Positions 46,065 through 56,894 of a DNA stretch of 64,000 nucleotides are shown piece by piece (position 1 is the first letter of the stretch; each line of letters starts with the position of its first letter). The notes beneath the pieces are model-generated. The model searched no databases, was not told the DNA's origin, and was given only the letters and a program-made list of their open reading frames with translations. A program made the position numbers and the translations under genes. The stretch is from the NCBI GenBank assembly GCA_034769895.1, contig CM068373.1, positions 280,333,158 through 280,397,157 on the forward strand. Reading direction: 5' to 3'. This DNA is from Magicicada septendecula (lineage: Eukaryota; Arthropoda; Insecta; Hemiptera; Cicadidae).

Positions 46065-46712
46065 ACCCATGTCTTGGTCGACACCTGCAGTGGTACGAAA
46101 TCGACATCTCAGAAACTCTCTGGATTCAGTTCCCCCACTCTTTGTCGAATTCGCTATTTTTTATATTTCTGCGAATTGCAGAGTCCTGTAAGTACACTCT
46201 TATATTTATCTTACAACTATTTTGACAACACATGTTCATTGTAATTTTGGACATTGCAACTTAACCCTTTTTGCAGTTGCAATAACCCGATTTATACACA
46301 GTTATTTCACTATTACACTCGTACGGTGTGGCACTTTCGCGTGGTTTTCGTACACAGTATTTAGTAAATTTTATTACATTTTATTGTTTTTGGATTTTAA
46401 TTCTTAATTATAGTTATGAATAATTACGGAAAAACAGTAATTATGCAATTATTCATCTTGGGGTGGCAAACTCGCCTGCATAGACCTGCGTTCACACACA
46501 CTAGTAAAATACTGGTGTACACACTTTCAGTTACATTTGTGTGTGTGTGCACGTCGATTCAGGTCGAAACACCTGTTCATATTTTTGTCTGAGCCAAGCT
46601 TGCAATCCCTGACATGCTTATTTCTAATATATTATTAATTATTTACAGTTTATTAGGTAAATTTAAATTTTTATATTCAATGCTCAGTACATCACTTATT
46701 TGTACTGTCGCA

Positions 46713-46716
46713 ATAT
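46713..46716. repeat. 4-bp target duplication of retrotransposon O (right)
   Basis: ATAT directly after tgtcgca. Confidence 0.85.
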
Positions 46717-47156
46717 ATTCTTACTTATTACATTATTATTCATTAGAAATTTTTTATTACAATTAAATAATAATTTAACTTCATTAGAAACTTTCTATTA
46801 CAATTAATAATTTACAACTTCAGTTACAAGTTAGTACAACTTTCTTTTGTACCATATTAATTCAGTAATTACTATTCAATTATTTAAAAATTTTCACTTA
46901 TTTAGTTAAACAAAAACATGTTAACTGTTACTTATTAAAACAATTAAACTTGCTGTTACATACATGGTGTATATAAAATTTACCTGTAATACACAACATC
47001 AAAATACATAAATACATTAACATTAACACATATAAAACTATGAAAAATATACAATCCAAACTCATTATTTTGTCATTAATCAAAATCAGTCCATATGCAG
47101 TCCAATTCAAAATCACTTTTCACATATATTAAATGTTCGTTACACAATAAAACAAT
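46717..47156 (-). other. noncoding 3' region of element A, right part
   Basis: Continues 14431 leftward across the O insertion. Nearly identical to 51503-51942 in element G, including a 62-codon frame without homology. Confidence 0.75.
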
Positions 47157-48409
47157 CTATCCTCCATCGTTGAATAACATTCTAATCATAGGTCTATTTA
47201 TCTCATTGTTTATTAAATAACTTTTATTATTATAATCATTATAATAATTATCAAACATTTTATATATTCCGTTTACAATCTCCATCGGTTTATTATATAT
47301 CAAGTCACGATCGGGTATAGTTCTGTCTCCCTCAGTATTATCATATATTATAATCTTGTTAGTCATATAGTAATTATCATAATAATTTTCTACTACTACA
47401 CCTGTTACTTCCCAAGGTAAGTGCTTGATACCATTATTATCATCATCTATTATTATTTTAATTTCACTTTTACTACAAGGTAAGTATTCATTATTTCCAT
47501 CCACCATCTCTACTCCTAACCTTTCTACAAGTTCTCTGTACTTTCTATTTACTCTAAAAATTTCTATTACTCTCTTTCTCTCACCATATCTCTCACAATA
47601 CCTCTCTACACTTTCTCTCTTAATATATTTCTCACCATAACACCAAGTTACACTCTCTCTCTCCAAATATGCAGGGGTCACTAACTCAAATTACAGTACC
47701 ACCTATGAGGTACACAAAAACACCAAGGAACTCTATTTGTAGACCTTTCGTCTCCCAAATATAAATTTAAGGAACTCTCGTCCTTATTAAAAATACTGGA
47801 AGACTTGACTTCACCCCCTAACACAACATCAAAGGAAAATTCTAACCCCTGCACCCCTTTTACAAATGTACTTTCTCTAAGCTCTCTCTCTGACTCAACA
47901 CACACAAACACCTCATTATCACTCATAATACTATCATTTTCTAATATCATATTTTTACTACCTGTAAACTCATTATTCAAATTATCATTGTTACTTACTT
48001 TATTAATCAGTACTTCATTTTTTGTCATATTTTCACTACTACTCGCCTTCTGATTCTCTATTTGGATCAACTTCTCATCCAACTTTTTAATTACTTGGTC
48101 ACATTGCTTATTAAGATTTTCATTATGATTTTTAATTTCGTTTTTTATTTCATCTAACTTTACATCGAATTTGTTACTTTGTTCATCGAATTTATTTAAT
48201 AATAACTGCATCATTGCAGCCGTACCATCTGTCTTATGTACGTTTTGACTACTTGAGATGGAGGTTATTGGTATTGTCTCTGATTGTACAAATGCAGTCG
48301 TACTCGACTCGCCAAGCTGACTAATTTGTGTTAATGGAACATCCATCTCACTAGTCAAATTTTCATCAGTTGTACTGATTTCTAATGTTATAGTGTAACT
48401 AGTACTCAT
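47157..48409 (-). pseudogene. gag-like ORF of element A (DGG family), one frameshift
   Basis: Starts MSTSYTITLEISTTDEN at 48409 and ends MIRMLFNDGG with the stop at 47157-47159. Residues about 75-130 form a coiled coil with the family's KFDE repeats (NKFDEQSNKFDVKLDEIKNE). An acidic Asn/Ser-rich linker follows, then a region matching B and E: GERKRVIEIFRVNRKYREL, then NTEGDRTIPDRDLIYNKP. A frameshift near 47690-47720 splits it into 242 and 174 codons. About 415 residues in total, within the family range. Gag is a guess from position after the leader; no zinc knuckle, protease or RT. Confidence 0.75.
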
Positions 48410-48619
48410 TTTGGTTCTTATATCTCTACAACATATATGTTTATAACCTCGTAACTTAACCCTATTTTACGCCTGTGTTTATGTACTTACGAAAGTATTT
48501 CAGGTAATTATTCCACTTTCCTGGTAGGTGTTACTCCACATAAAATTAAGTTTTATGTCGAGTCACTGTTCGGCCAGCGCCAAATGTGATGCTAAGTCCC
48601 TTTTCGGAAAGCGCCCAAA
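48410..48619 (-). promoter_or_regulatory. leader of element A with two PBS-like sites
   Basis: Minus strand: gcatcaca-t-TTGGGCGCTTTCCGAAAAGG (48596-48618), then gcatcacat-TTGGCGCTGGCCGAACAGTG (48562-48583). This looks like a tandem duplication of the LTR end plus primer binding site. A third, TGGCGCCC at 48682-48689, lies inside the LTR. Confidence 0.55.
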
Positions 48620-49855
48620 TGTGATGCTACAAAATACTGTCACATAAAATTTACTTAGCAAATACAACATTGAATAATTACGGGCGCCATGCACAAGTCT
48701 GTGCAACAACATATGAGATTAGGCTTACCTTTCGGTCCAGAATTCGGGTTAACGAACCAGTAATAGTGAAATGTGTTACCTGAAATAACTCATTCGTGCT
48801 TGTAACTTTTACCAATGACATTACCCTTTATTCAAACACTACTCACAAAAGACATTCCCATATATTCACAAAAAAATCGTGCCAAACATGCACGTTTTTA
48901 CGCCTCGGGGCGTAGTCCCATTTATCTAAACATTAATAAGAATTACAGGTTTTTGACCCTCCAAAATAAACATTTGTAATAAAATAATAAAATATGGTAT
49001 ACTATGGTATACTAAACAATAAATATTTGCACAACCCAGCACTTGAATTATTTAGTTCACTCTCTCTCTCTCCCTCTCATTCTCTGGTACAAATTTGTTA
49101 TTTTATGAGCTCATTTAAATTATTGAATAAATTTTGAATTGGTCATTTGAATTTCGTTATGAACTTGAATGATTTAAATATTGGACCGGTCTCACCGCAC
49201 TGCTCGGATCAGTCGCTTGTGCACAATCTGTTCGTTTTTACTTCATCTTCGGGGCCACACCATCGTGTCCACCCTCGAAAACACTTTGGGCAGATTTTAG
49301 CCACACGTAGTTTGACGATCCACTGGCCGATGACACCTGTTCAAATGGTTACCGCCCCAACATCTCTGATACTTTGAAAATAGTTATTTAACCACTTTTG
49401 GTGGTGTAAAAGTTAAAAATTCACACTCAGTGAATCTCTGCCGGCCGGCTCCGTTCACTGTCTAGGCGAAAATGACCCAGAGTCTTTGTTAAACATTGCG
49501 TAGGTGGGGCAAAAACTACGTCACCAGTCTTTTGTTCGTATAGCCAAGCCTCGAGTTGTTTACAGAAATATGCATTCCTTCAGCTGACGTCATCAGGGCT
49601 AGTCTCGTTATCTCTATCTGTGTCACATGGTTTTTTGCTATGTTTGCCGTTTTACAATGAAAGCGATCGGAATCCTGTCAATTCCAATCTGCGTTGTATA
49701 AAATATTATATAGTCCACTCACCAAAACTTTATAGGGATTATGAAATATTACAAAACTTATTACCAAATAATTGTTAGGAAATAAATACAATAATTATGG
49801 TTTTTTGGACCATATTTTTATAAATGTAAGATTGTACCAGAATTGTACCATCACA
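48620..49855 (-). repeat. LTR H (1236 bp) of element A
   Basis: Minus strand TGTGATGGTACAATTC ... to ...TAGCATCACA, with matching inverted ends TGTGATG/CATCACA. Differs in sequence from LTRs A/B and D/E. It is preceded by a G-run and hairpin and followed by PBS-like sites, so it is joined to internal sequence on both sides. Confidence 0.8.
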
Positions 49856-49858
49856 AAA

Positions 49859-49863
49859 CCCCC
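49859..49863 (-). other. polypurine tract before LTR H
   Basis: Minus strand gaggggg-ttt-TGTGATGG; short purine run three bases from the LTR. Confidence 0.6.
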
Positions 49864-49864
49864 T

Positions 49865-49904
49865 CAATGAAAGATTTTGTGCCGAAGCATAAAAACTTTC
49901 ATTG
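49865..49904 (-). other. 40-nt hairpin before the PPT (elements A/G)
   Basis: Minus strand: outer 9-bp stem CAATGAAAG/CTTTCATTG, a T/T mismatch, inner stem TTTTATGC/GCACAAAA with one A/C mismatch, and a TTCG loop. One extra T-A pair extends the base. Same layout as 5130-5169 and 59310-59349. Confidence 0.85.
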
Positions 49905-49905
49905 A

Positions 49906-51942
49906 CACATTCGTACTTCCTAAAGGGATCAGCCAGGATATGTCGCCACAACCCCCTTACAATTTATATAAAAAGAAATCAATAACTCACCCGTGGTCCG
50001 ATGACGATGACAGAACCTGCATGACCTTACTGGACTTCTCCTTCGAGATCCCAACACCATAAGGCCAATCAGGCGCGTAACGTTCCTGCTCTGACGCGCC
50101 GGCCAGCTCAGGACCGCCGTCATAACATCACCAAACACTGAAACAATATCAAAATAGTGGCTTGGTATATGACTCTATCCTTAACTGATCTGTTTCCCCT
50201 CAGCTATGTGCTGGTTTGCGTTAATAAGCACTGGGTTTGCTTGAAATACTAGAAATACAAATACAAAAAATATAAAATACAAGAATTATATAGAATTGCC
50301 ATTCTCTTCATGGACTACCCTTTAATTGTAAAAATTGTTTCGATTCCCATTGATAATAATTAACTCTTTCTGTTTCATAATTAATGTAATTATAAAAGAA
50401 ACAAATACTTAAATAAAACATATGGAAATCCACATAAAATCCCCAATATTACCTAAATCTCCCAAATATTACTCAAACATGGAGAAAAACATTTTATTGA
50501 AAAAAATAATTAATAAAATCTTATTGAAATTAATATTATTATTAACAGTTAATAAATGGCGCTGTTAATAATATTTACCCCTCTTTCTCCTCCACACACA
50601 CTATTTCTTATACATCATGTTAAAATTTCTATGTTAATACATAATACATTGAAATAGTCAATTCATATTTATTCTTTATCATAATTTACACATTCTACCT
50701 ATTTAAATTTGCATTTAAATATTATAAAAGTTACAATTTCAATTAATTAATTAATTCTAATTCATTAATTAGCCATCAATTATTTATTATTAATTTATTT
50801 CAAATTTATTATTAATATTCATATTACATTATTATAATATTATTATTCATTTCTTATTACCTCTCTACTCTGAACTTTCCACCTAACCTTTCACATTCTT
50901 ATCATTGTTTAGTCTCGGTGACTCCTGTATTCGCTTTTACTTATTATAATCTTACTCACCTTCTTCTAATTAACAACCAAATTTACCTATCATGACACCA
51001 ATTTCTCAATTATAAACACCTTTACTAATTTCATTCCGACGATAAATCCTATGGCACCGCGCGTCTTTGTACAGAGATGGGTGTTCCCTACCTGGCTATA
51101 TACATTCATAATATTTTGCCCTTCCAAAATAATCGGCAAACACTCCCTTAAACTACGCTATTACCTGCCACAACGCTATACGTTGGCCACTCCTTATCAC
51201 CTCACCCCCACTACAAAATATCATCAGCAACAAATAAATGTTTAACCTTTACTTTACTCACCTCTACAAATAATCACTAACTACTGTGTCCCTAAATATC
51301 TAATACTCTCTTTGCATTATTTACTTCAAAATTCTTAACTATCTAACTCCCATTAACTTCAATTAAATAACTCACATGCTTATATCTATACCCAGGCACT
51401 ATTCCCTTTTTAACACTTTACCTTACTGTAATCATTTACAATTGTATTATAAAATTCATCTCTCACCTACTCATAACAGTACTTCTCAATCTTCAAATAT
51501 ATATTCTTACTTATTACATTATTATTCATTAGAAATTTTTTATTACAATTAAATAATAATTTAACTTCATTAGAAACTTTCTATTACAATTAATAATTTA
51601 CAACTTCAGTTACAAGTTAGTACAACTTTCTTTTGTACCATATTAATTCAGTAATTACTATTCAATTATTTAAAAATTTTCACTTATTTAGTTAAACAAA
51701 AACATGTTAACTGTTACTTATTAAAACAATTAAACTTGCTGTTACATACATGGTGTATATAAAATTTACCTGTAATACACAACATCAAAATACATAAATA
51801 CATTAACATTAACACATATAAAACTATGAAAAATATACAATCCAAACTCATTATTTTGTCATTAATCAAAATCAGTCCATATGCAGTCCAATTCAAAATC
51901 ACTTTTCACATATATTAAATGTTCGTTACACAATAAAACAAT
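49906..51942 (-). other. noncoding 3' region of element G
   Basis: AT-rich. The part 50640-51942 is nearly identical to element A's 3' region and includes the unoccupied O target at 51499-51502. The part 49906-50640 has no counterpart before LTR A. No gene is supported. Confidence 0.65.
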
Positions 51943-52206
51943 CTATCCTCCATCGTTGAATAACATTCTAATCTTAGGTCTATTTATCTTATTGTTTATT
52001 AAATAACTTTTATTATTATAATCATTATAATAATTATCAAACATTTTATATATTCCGTTTACAATCTCCATCGGTTTATTATATATCAAGTCACGATCGG
52101 GTATAGTTCTGTCTCCCTCAGTATTATCATATGTTATAACCTTGTTAGTCATATAGTTGTAAAGGTCCTCGCCTTCTACCCTTTTAATTAATAATACACT
52201 GATCAT
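51943..52206 (-). pseudogene. gag-like ORF of element G, C-terminal fragment
   Basis: About 80 codons matching the end of gag-like A: TNKVITYDNTEGDRTIPDRD, then IRMLFNDGG. Its 5' side (minus strand, near 52165) joins leader sequence directly (ctggcagcggtgag... gtagaaggcgaggaccttta), so the first four fifths of the ORF are gone. The missing half is matched by the opposite-strand fragment at 53770-54028, whose break falls at the same codon region (DNYY/MTNK). Confidence 0.75.
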
Positions 52207-52289
52207 AAAATAATACTCACCGCTGCCAGAATTTTACTTACCGTCATAGTCCCCGTAAAACTTACCTTATTAAATTACCCAGGTCGCCA
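52207..52289 (-). promoter_or_regulatory. leader and PBS of element G with splice-donor-like sites
   Basis: Minus strand: TGGCGACCTGGG (PBS candidate, 52282-52289), then aaggtaagttttacgggga, acggtaagtaaaattctggcagc and ggtgagt. Nearly the same as the leader of element E (61064-61140). Confidence 0.6.
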
Positions 52290-53318
52290 ACATGTTTTTT
52301 AGTTTTACATGTAAACTTTGAACACTTTTTCCCTTATAAAATTCCCGCTATCTGACCATAATAAAACTCAGAAAATCCCAAAGATCGTTAAACGAGTTGT
52401 CAGCACAGAAAACTAGGAAATGGTTTACGGCGAAATAACTACACTAACACATGTTTATAGAAGAATGAACCTTCTAATTGCTCTTTTTATTATTTTAATT
52501 AAATACTCTATCATTGATTATTACGTTTTCTTTATATTTAAAATGTTTACTAATTTTAGTCCAATAATTTTGTATAGACTACTACTACCTCTTTCTAGTT
52601 GAGCCAGTACTTTTAATAACCCATACACACACTCACTCAATTTACATTTCTTTTTAAAACTTCCTATTTAATTAATAAGCTCTTTATTAATTATAATGTT
52701 TTGGCCAAATGAAACTGTCTTTACACTTGTTACCTATTTGCGTAATATCCAAATGTTGTACACGATATTGTCCGGAACTGTTTTCACTAGTCACTCTCCA
52801 CTCCAAACACAGTTTATTATTACCTTACGTCATTTTATATTACTTGGTAGGCCTACTTTTGTATTTTTCGGCCTATTAAGAACTCGTCCGAGGCTACCGT
52901 TTTTGTTCTGGTAACTGTCTGCTGATTGTCTGGCCGCTCAGCCGTGCGTTGCAATGGAACTGGCGTTAGTTCGCTAAAGCTGAACATACAGAACTGGTCA
53001 CGTGATCGTGCATATGTGCTCCCATTGGTGCTGTTGAAAGAGCGCCTTAACGTAGGCGGAAAGTTTAGCAATGTTTTTGCCGCCTGATGCAATCTAGAGT
53101 TACATTACTTTCTTCCGTGATTCACGGCTGATGCGAAGTTAGGCGTTATTTCACAATCGGTCTACGTTGCTCGAGTGCGGAGACAAAACATAGACGTTTT
53201 ATTCTGTAATAAACACAGCCTATCTGGTTGACTAACTCGGGGTTCTACAAGGGTGAACAATGACTGCATGGAAAATATAATTTTTAAAATCTTGGCCCTA
53301 CAATTCGGTACCGTTACA
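52290..53318 (-). repeat. LTR G (about 1.03 kb)
   Basis: Minus strand starts TGTAACGGTACCGAATTG and ends just before TGGCGACC. It interrupts an A/B-type LTR (LTR C) on its right. Confidence 0.65.
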
Positions 53319-53769
53319 TAGTATTTCACTGTCACATTAGCCACATCACACAGAACTGTTCTAACTGCACAAATTAACGTATTCGTTAATTGTCTCGATC
53401 TCTTTCTTCATTTTACTCTTTTGCACACTTTTTATAAGATTCGGTAGGCCTAGGCTACTGTATTTCCACTTTGGCCTACCGAAATTTCCGAGGCCACTGT
53501 ATAAAGTTTTACTTATACATGCACTGCTCTCCACTGCTGTCTGATGATAACTCTGGTGATAGACTGCATACTGTAATTCACAAAAAGCCTGCTGCTGGGG
53601 CAGTTACGCAATGCGTCTAGAATGTTGTTTAGACTAATAGTGTATGTTGTACTGGGGCTCCTCACAGGTGAAAGTTAACAATTTATTAATTACTGAATTA
53701 AATACTGATTAAAACTGAATTGCTAAAATAAAATTAAACTGGGGTAGCGCACAATTCTGTACCGTTACA
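53319..53769 (-). repeat. LTR C, 5' fragment
   Basis: Minus strand starts TGTAACGGTACAGAATTGTG at 53769. It matches LTR A in the blocks caggtgaaagtt, gagccccagtacaac and ccagcagcaggctttttgtg. Homology is clear for 53480-53769 and only presumed for 53319-53480. Confidence 0.65.
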
Positions 53770-54028
53770 ATATTAAGAGAGAAAGTGTAGAGAGGTATTG
53801 TGAGAGATATGGTGAGAGAAAGAGAGTAATAGAAATTTTTAAAGTAAATAGAAAGTACAGAGAACTTGTAGAAAGGTTAGGAGTAGAGATGGTGGATGGA
53901 AATAATGAATACTTACCTTGTAGTAAAAGTGAAATTAAAATAATAATAGATGATGATAATAATGGTATCAAGCACTTACCTTGGGAAGTAACAGGTGTAG
54001 TAGTAGAAAATTATTATGATAATTACTA
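53770..54028 (+). pseudogene. gag-like fragment between two LTRs
   Basis: About 85 codons almost identical to the middle of gag-like A but on the opposite strand: KRESVERYCERYGERKRVIE ... SEIKIIIDDDNNGIKHLP ... VENYYDNYY. It is bounded on the left by the start of LTR C (minus) and on the right by the start of LTR D (plus, 54029), so both flanking LTRs point away from it. This is consistent with insertion followed by inversion. Confidence 0.75.
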
Positions 54029-55261
54029 TGTAACGGGACAAAAAGAGGGATTTTTATTTTATAAAAAATGGGGTTTTATTTTATTAAAATTTCAACACTT
54101 CATTTCATATGTGTGGCCAGTACACGGTTGAATCTAAAGTAGTTGCTAACAAAGGAACCGGGTGATGAAACAACAATGGAATGTGCGTGTCGCATACAAC
54201 TGTTTGAATTCTCGGAACTGCAATACTGTGTTACGCGCAACCATGACCATGTGCGCGGACGGGGACGCTAAGTAGATGAACCGACGCTATCGAAAATGGC
54301 GCAGAGACGAAGTTTTGTGAAACCTACAATCCGAGCTGAAGGAAATGTGGCCAAGTCACGCCTACTCCAGTGAAGTAAACCAGTGGCCGTGTAATTTCGT
54401 CAATGTCCGACTCACGGGAATTGCACGTAGTGCCATGAGCAGTGACTATGACTTCGAACCAGCAGGCAGTGAGTTCCCGTATTGTAAAATTGTGGAGAGG
54501 GAACCGAGAAAAAACTCCTACCCAGTGCCTCTTACCAACAGACCACATGCGGTCCATCTAATTTTTGTTAAAAGTTTTCTTTTCAAGGTCGGCCGACCTC
54601 ACCAGTAAAAACATGTAATATTAGAAAGGTGCACTAGTGAAAGCATAACCGTTATAAGTGACTCGAAATGAAGAAGATGAACTCATAGTTGTTTTGTTTT
54701 GGACATGTGAATGAGGACTTGGTGCGGGCCATGCTACTAGATTACAGGAGACGCCGTTACCCAAGTAAACGTATTTTTTAACTAACAACATAATGGGGTC
54801 CAAAAATTAATAAATGAAATAACTTGGGGTTTTTAAAATTGGTATGTGAGTTGAGCGTGGGCATAGCTGGGACGCCTTAATAGATTAAAATAATATTGTA
54901 GGATAACTTAGTTGAAACGTTTATTTTTGTTATTGTGTAAGCGTAGGTTTAACATGAGAAAAATAACGCTAAAATTATCTCAGTTTTTCATGATTAGAAT
55001 AAACAAGAATTAACATCCATGTAATTTCATTAAGATGTTTTTAAAGGAATAATTTGCAGTAAAGAGTTGGTTGAAATTTAGAACTGAATGAGAACGTAAC
55101 TAAAAAATGAAATTTAATAAAATGAATTAGTAGCGTAACAATGTTTTAAGTTAATTATTACGCCACATTACCATCACCTATCCAGTATGAAAGATTTCGC
55201 CTAACGAACCTGGCAGAAAGTGTAATTTAAAGGTTTCAATTTTTAGTACCATAAAAAATCG
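54029..55261 (+). repeat. LTR D (1233 bp)
   Basis: Starts TGTAACGGGACAAAAAG and ends just before TGGCGACC. Resembles LTR E in its opening (ttcatttcatatgtgtggcc..gt..cacggttgaatcta) and in its end (aaaggtttcaat ... atcg). Near 55150 it has a stretch also seen near 60905-60970 (ttacaccat... ctaacg). Confidence 0.75.
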
Positions 55262-55609
55262 TGGCGACCGATTAACAAGTTGGGGATCTTCTGTGAGCGG
55301 TAAGACAGATTAGCGTGAGTATAAGGTAAGTACAAAAGAGTAAACGATAACAATTGGCGATCGCTGCCAGAATAACTCAAATGAATTAACAATTCATATG
55401 AGTTAGGCCTAATCTGAAGTATGAAATAGGTGATGGTAGTAGGCGGATTTTGTAATAAAAAGATTTCAAAATTACGAGATGTGTGAATAGAGGTTAAGAC
55501 GTAAAATACAGTTAAAGAGTTAAGTTATGAGATTTTGTTCAGATAATAAATAAGTTATATAATAATCAATAATAAAGTTATAAAAAAGAGACTAAGTAAA
55601 TTTATAAAA
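55262..55609 (+). promoter_or_regulatory. leader of element D
   Basis: TGGCGACC PBS candidate at 55262, then donor-like gcggtaaga, gcgtgagt and aaggtaagt within about 70 nt, and a second TGGCGATCGCTGCCAG motif near 55355. Noncoding up to the ATG at 55610. Confidence 0.55.
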
Positions 55610-56894
55610 ATGGAAAATACAGAGAATGAAGTCGTTTTGTCCGACTCAACTGTTACAAGCGAAATAGCTGAATTTGATGAATCAGCTGTTATGAGTAGTC
55701 TTGAAGTACATTCAACACCGAATGTAGGTCAAGACGACAAAACTACGAATATAAGTAACACGAATGAACCAAATAGTACAGATGATTCGGGGATTCAAGT
55801 AACCTCAAAATTGAGTAGAGAAAGTAAAAATAATAACGATGAAGTCAGCTTCACTGACGATAAAATAGAAAGTCCGTCAACACCTATCCGAAATAAACAA
55901 GATGTAGACAGTAATGAGAAAGTCATGAATATGTTACAATTAATTTTGGAGCAACAAAGTATTAAATTTAATGAAGTACAAAGTAGTTTTGATGCCAAAT
56001 TCGAAGTACAGAATAACAAATTTGATGAATTAAAAAATGATATTCAAGAAATTAATAAACGTTTAGAAAATACCAATGAAATAATAAAAAATGGTTTGAA
56101 TAAATTAGAACAGAGTATTGAGAGAATGGGAGTGAGTGTGATGACTACAAACAAGAGTAATACAAATGAAAATTATAATGATATGTATAAAAAATAGTTA
56201 ACAAATGATAATGATGGTGTCGAAAATAATAAAAATAATATTGAGAATAGTAATGCAATTGAAGAGATAGTATCAGAGAGTGATATGTTGAAAATAAATG
56301 ATGAGAGTACTGATGAAGTTGTAGAATGTGATAATGGAATGTTAATGTGTGTTTATGAGTTAGAGAGAGAGAGTGGAAAGATAATATAGTGGTAGAATGG
56401 GGGCAGAGGGTAAATTTTCCCCTTATTTATGATGATTTAATGTGTTCACAAGTGTTGTTTTTGAAGGGCAAGCGTCCCGTGTTATTAGAAGATTTGAGTT
56501 GTTTATTTTTTTTGTATAAGTTTGTACCCTCTGTCTGAATTAATATTGAAGGTATGAGATGGTGTTATGATGAGAGAGAGTTAGATACAGAATTGTGTGT
56601 TGAGAGATAGAATTATATGAATTAAAGAGAGATTATGGTGAGTTGAAAGAAATGTTAGAAGTGTATTTAAACAAGAATAATTTAATTGATGAGAAAATAA
56701 CTGACCCGATAATGAATATAATTACTACTGGAGACTTGACAGAAATACATAATGTTGACTTGGTTCATGATTATTATGATATAACGGATGAATTTGAATT
56801 TTATGGTATTGACACACAAAATAGCAATATGTGTGTCAATAAAATGGAAAAGTGTTATTTGAAACGGAGATTAATTTTTGACGATGGAGGGTAA
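55610..56894 (+). pseudogene. gag-like ORF of element D (DGG family), several breaks
   Basis: Starts MENTENEVVLSDSTVT (ATG 55610, same MENT start as B). Ser/Asn/Asp-rich N-terminus, then a coiled coil at residues about 110-165 (SIKFNEVQSSFDAKFEVQNN). An in-frame TAG at 56195-56197 is followed by about 60 more open codons of acidic linker (to about 56385). Stops and shifts run through about 56400-56640, although MRWCYDERELDTE still matches the family. The last frame (56643-56894) ends NKMEKCYLKRRLIFDDGG, close to the end of gag-like B. The motif TTGDLTEIHNVDLVHD aligns with TxGDxT...DLIY in A, B and E. Confidence 0.75.

Larger units (their letters stand above)
14432..46712 (-). mobile_element. 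LTR retrotransposon O with nested insertions
   Basis: One insertion into the 3' region of element A, flanked by ATAT. On the minus strand: 5' LTR 46712-41897 (starts TGCGACAGTAC; hosts transposon X copy 2), then the 23-kb array, leader, a gag-like coiled-coil ORF, a zinc-knuckle-like remnant, an integrase remnant, and the 3' LTR 16275-14432. Ty3/gypsy affiliation rests on the integrase remnant. RT and RNase H are absent, so this copy is defective. Confidence 0.8.
41897..46712 (-). repeat. retrotransposon O, right LTR (5' LTR), split by transposon X
   Basis: Sister of 14432-16275. Pieces 41897-43154 and 46065-46712 join exactly across transposon X copy 2. Its last six bases (minus strand gttgca) lie on the far side of the array at 18896-18901, because the array inserted there. 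Confidence 0.85.

Noticed and set aside
55795-56019. Minus-strand frames opposite the gag-like genes (also 1285-1572, 1639-1857, 61806-62183)
   Set aside because: Leu/Ser-rich shadows of the Asn/Asp/Glu-rich coding strand.
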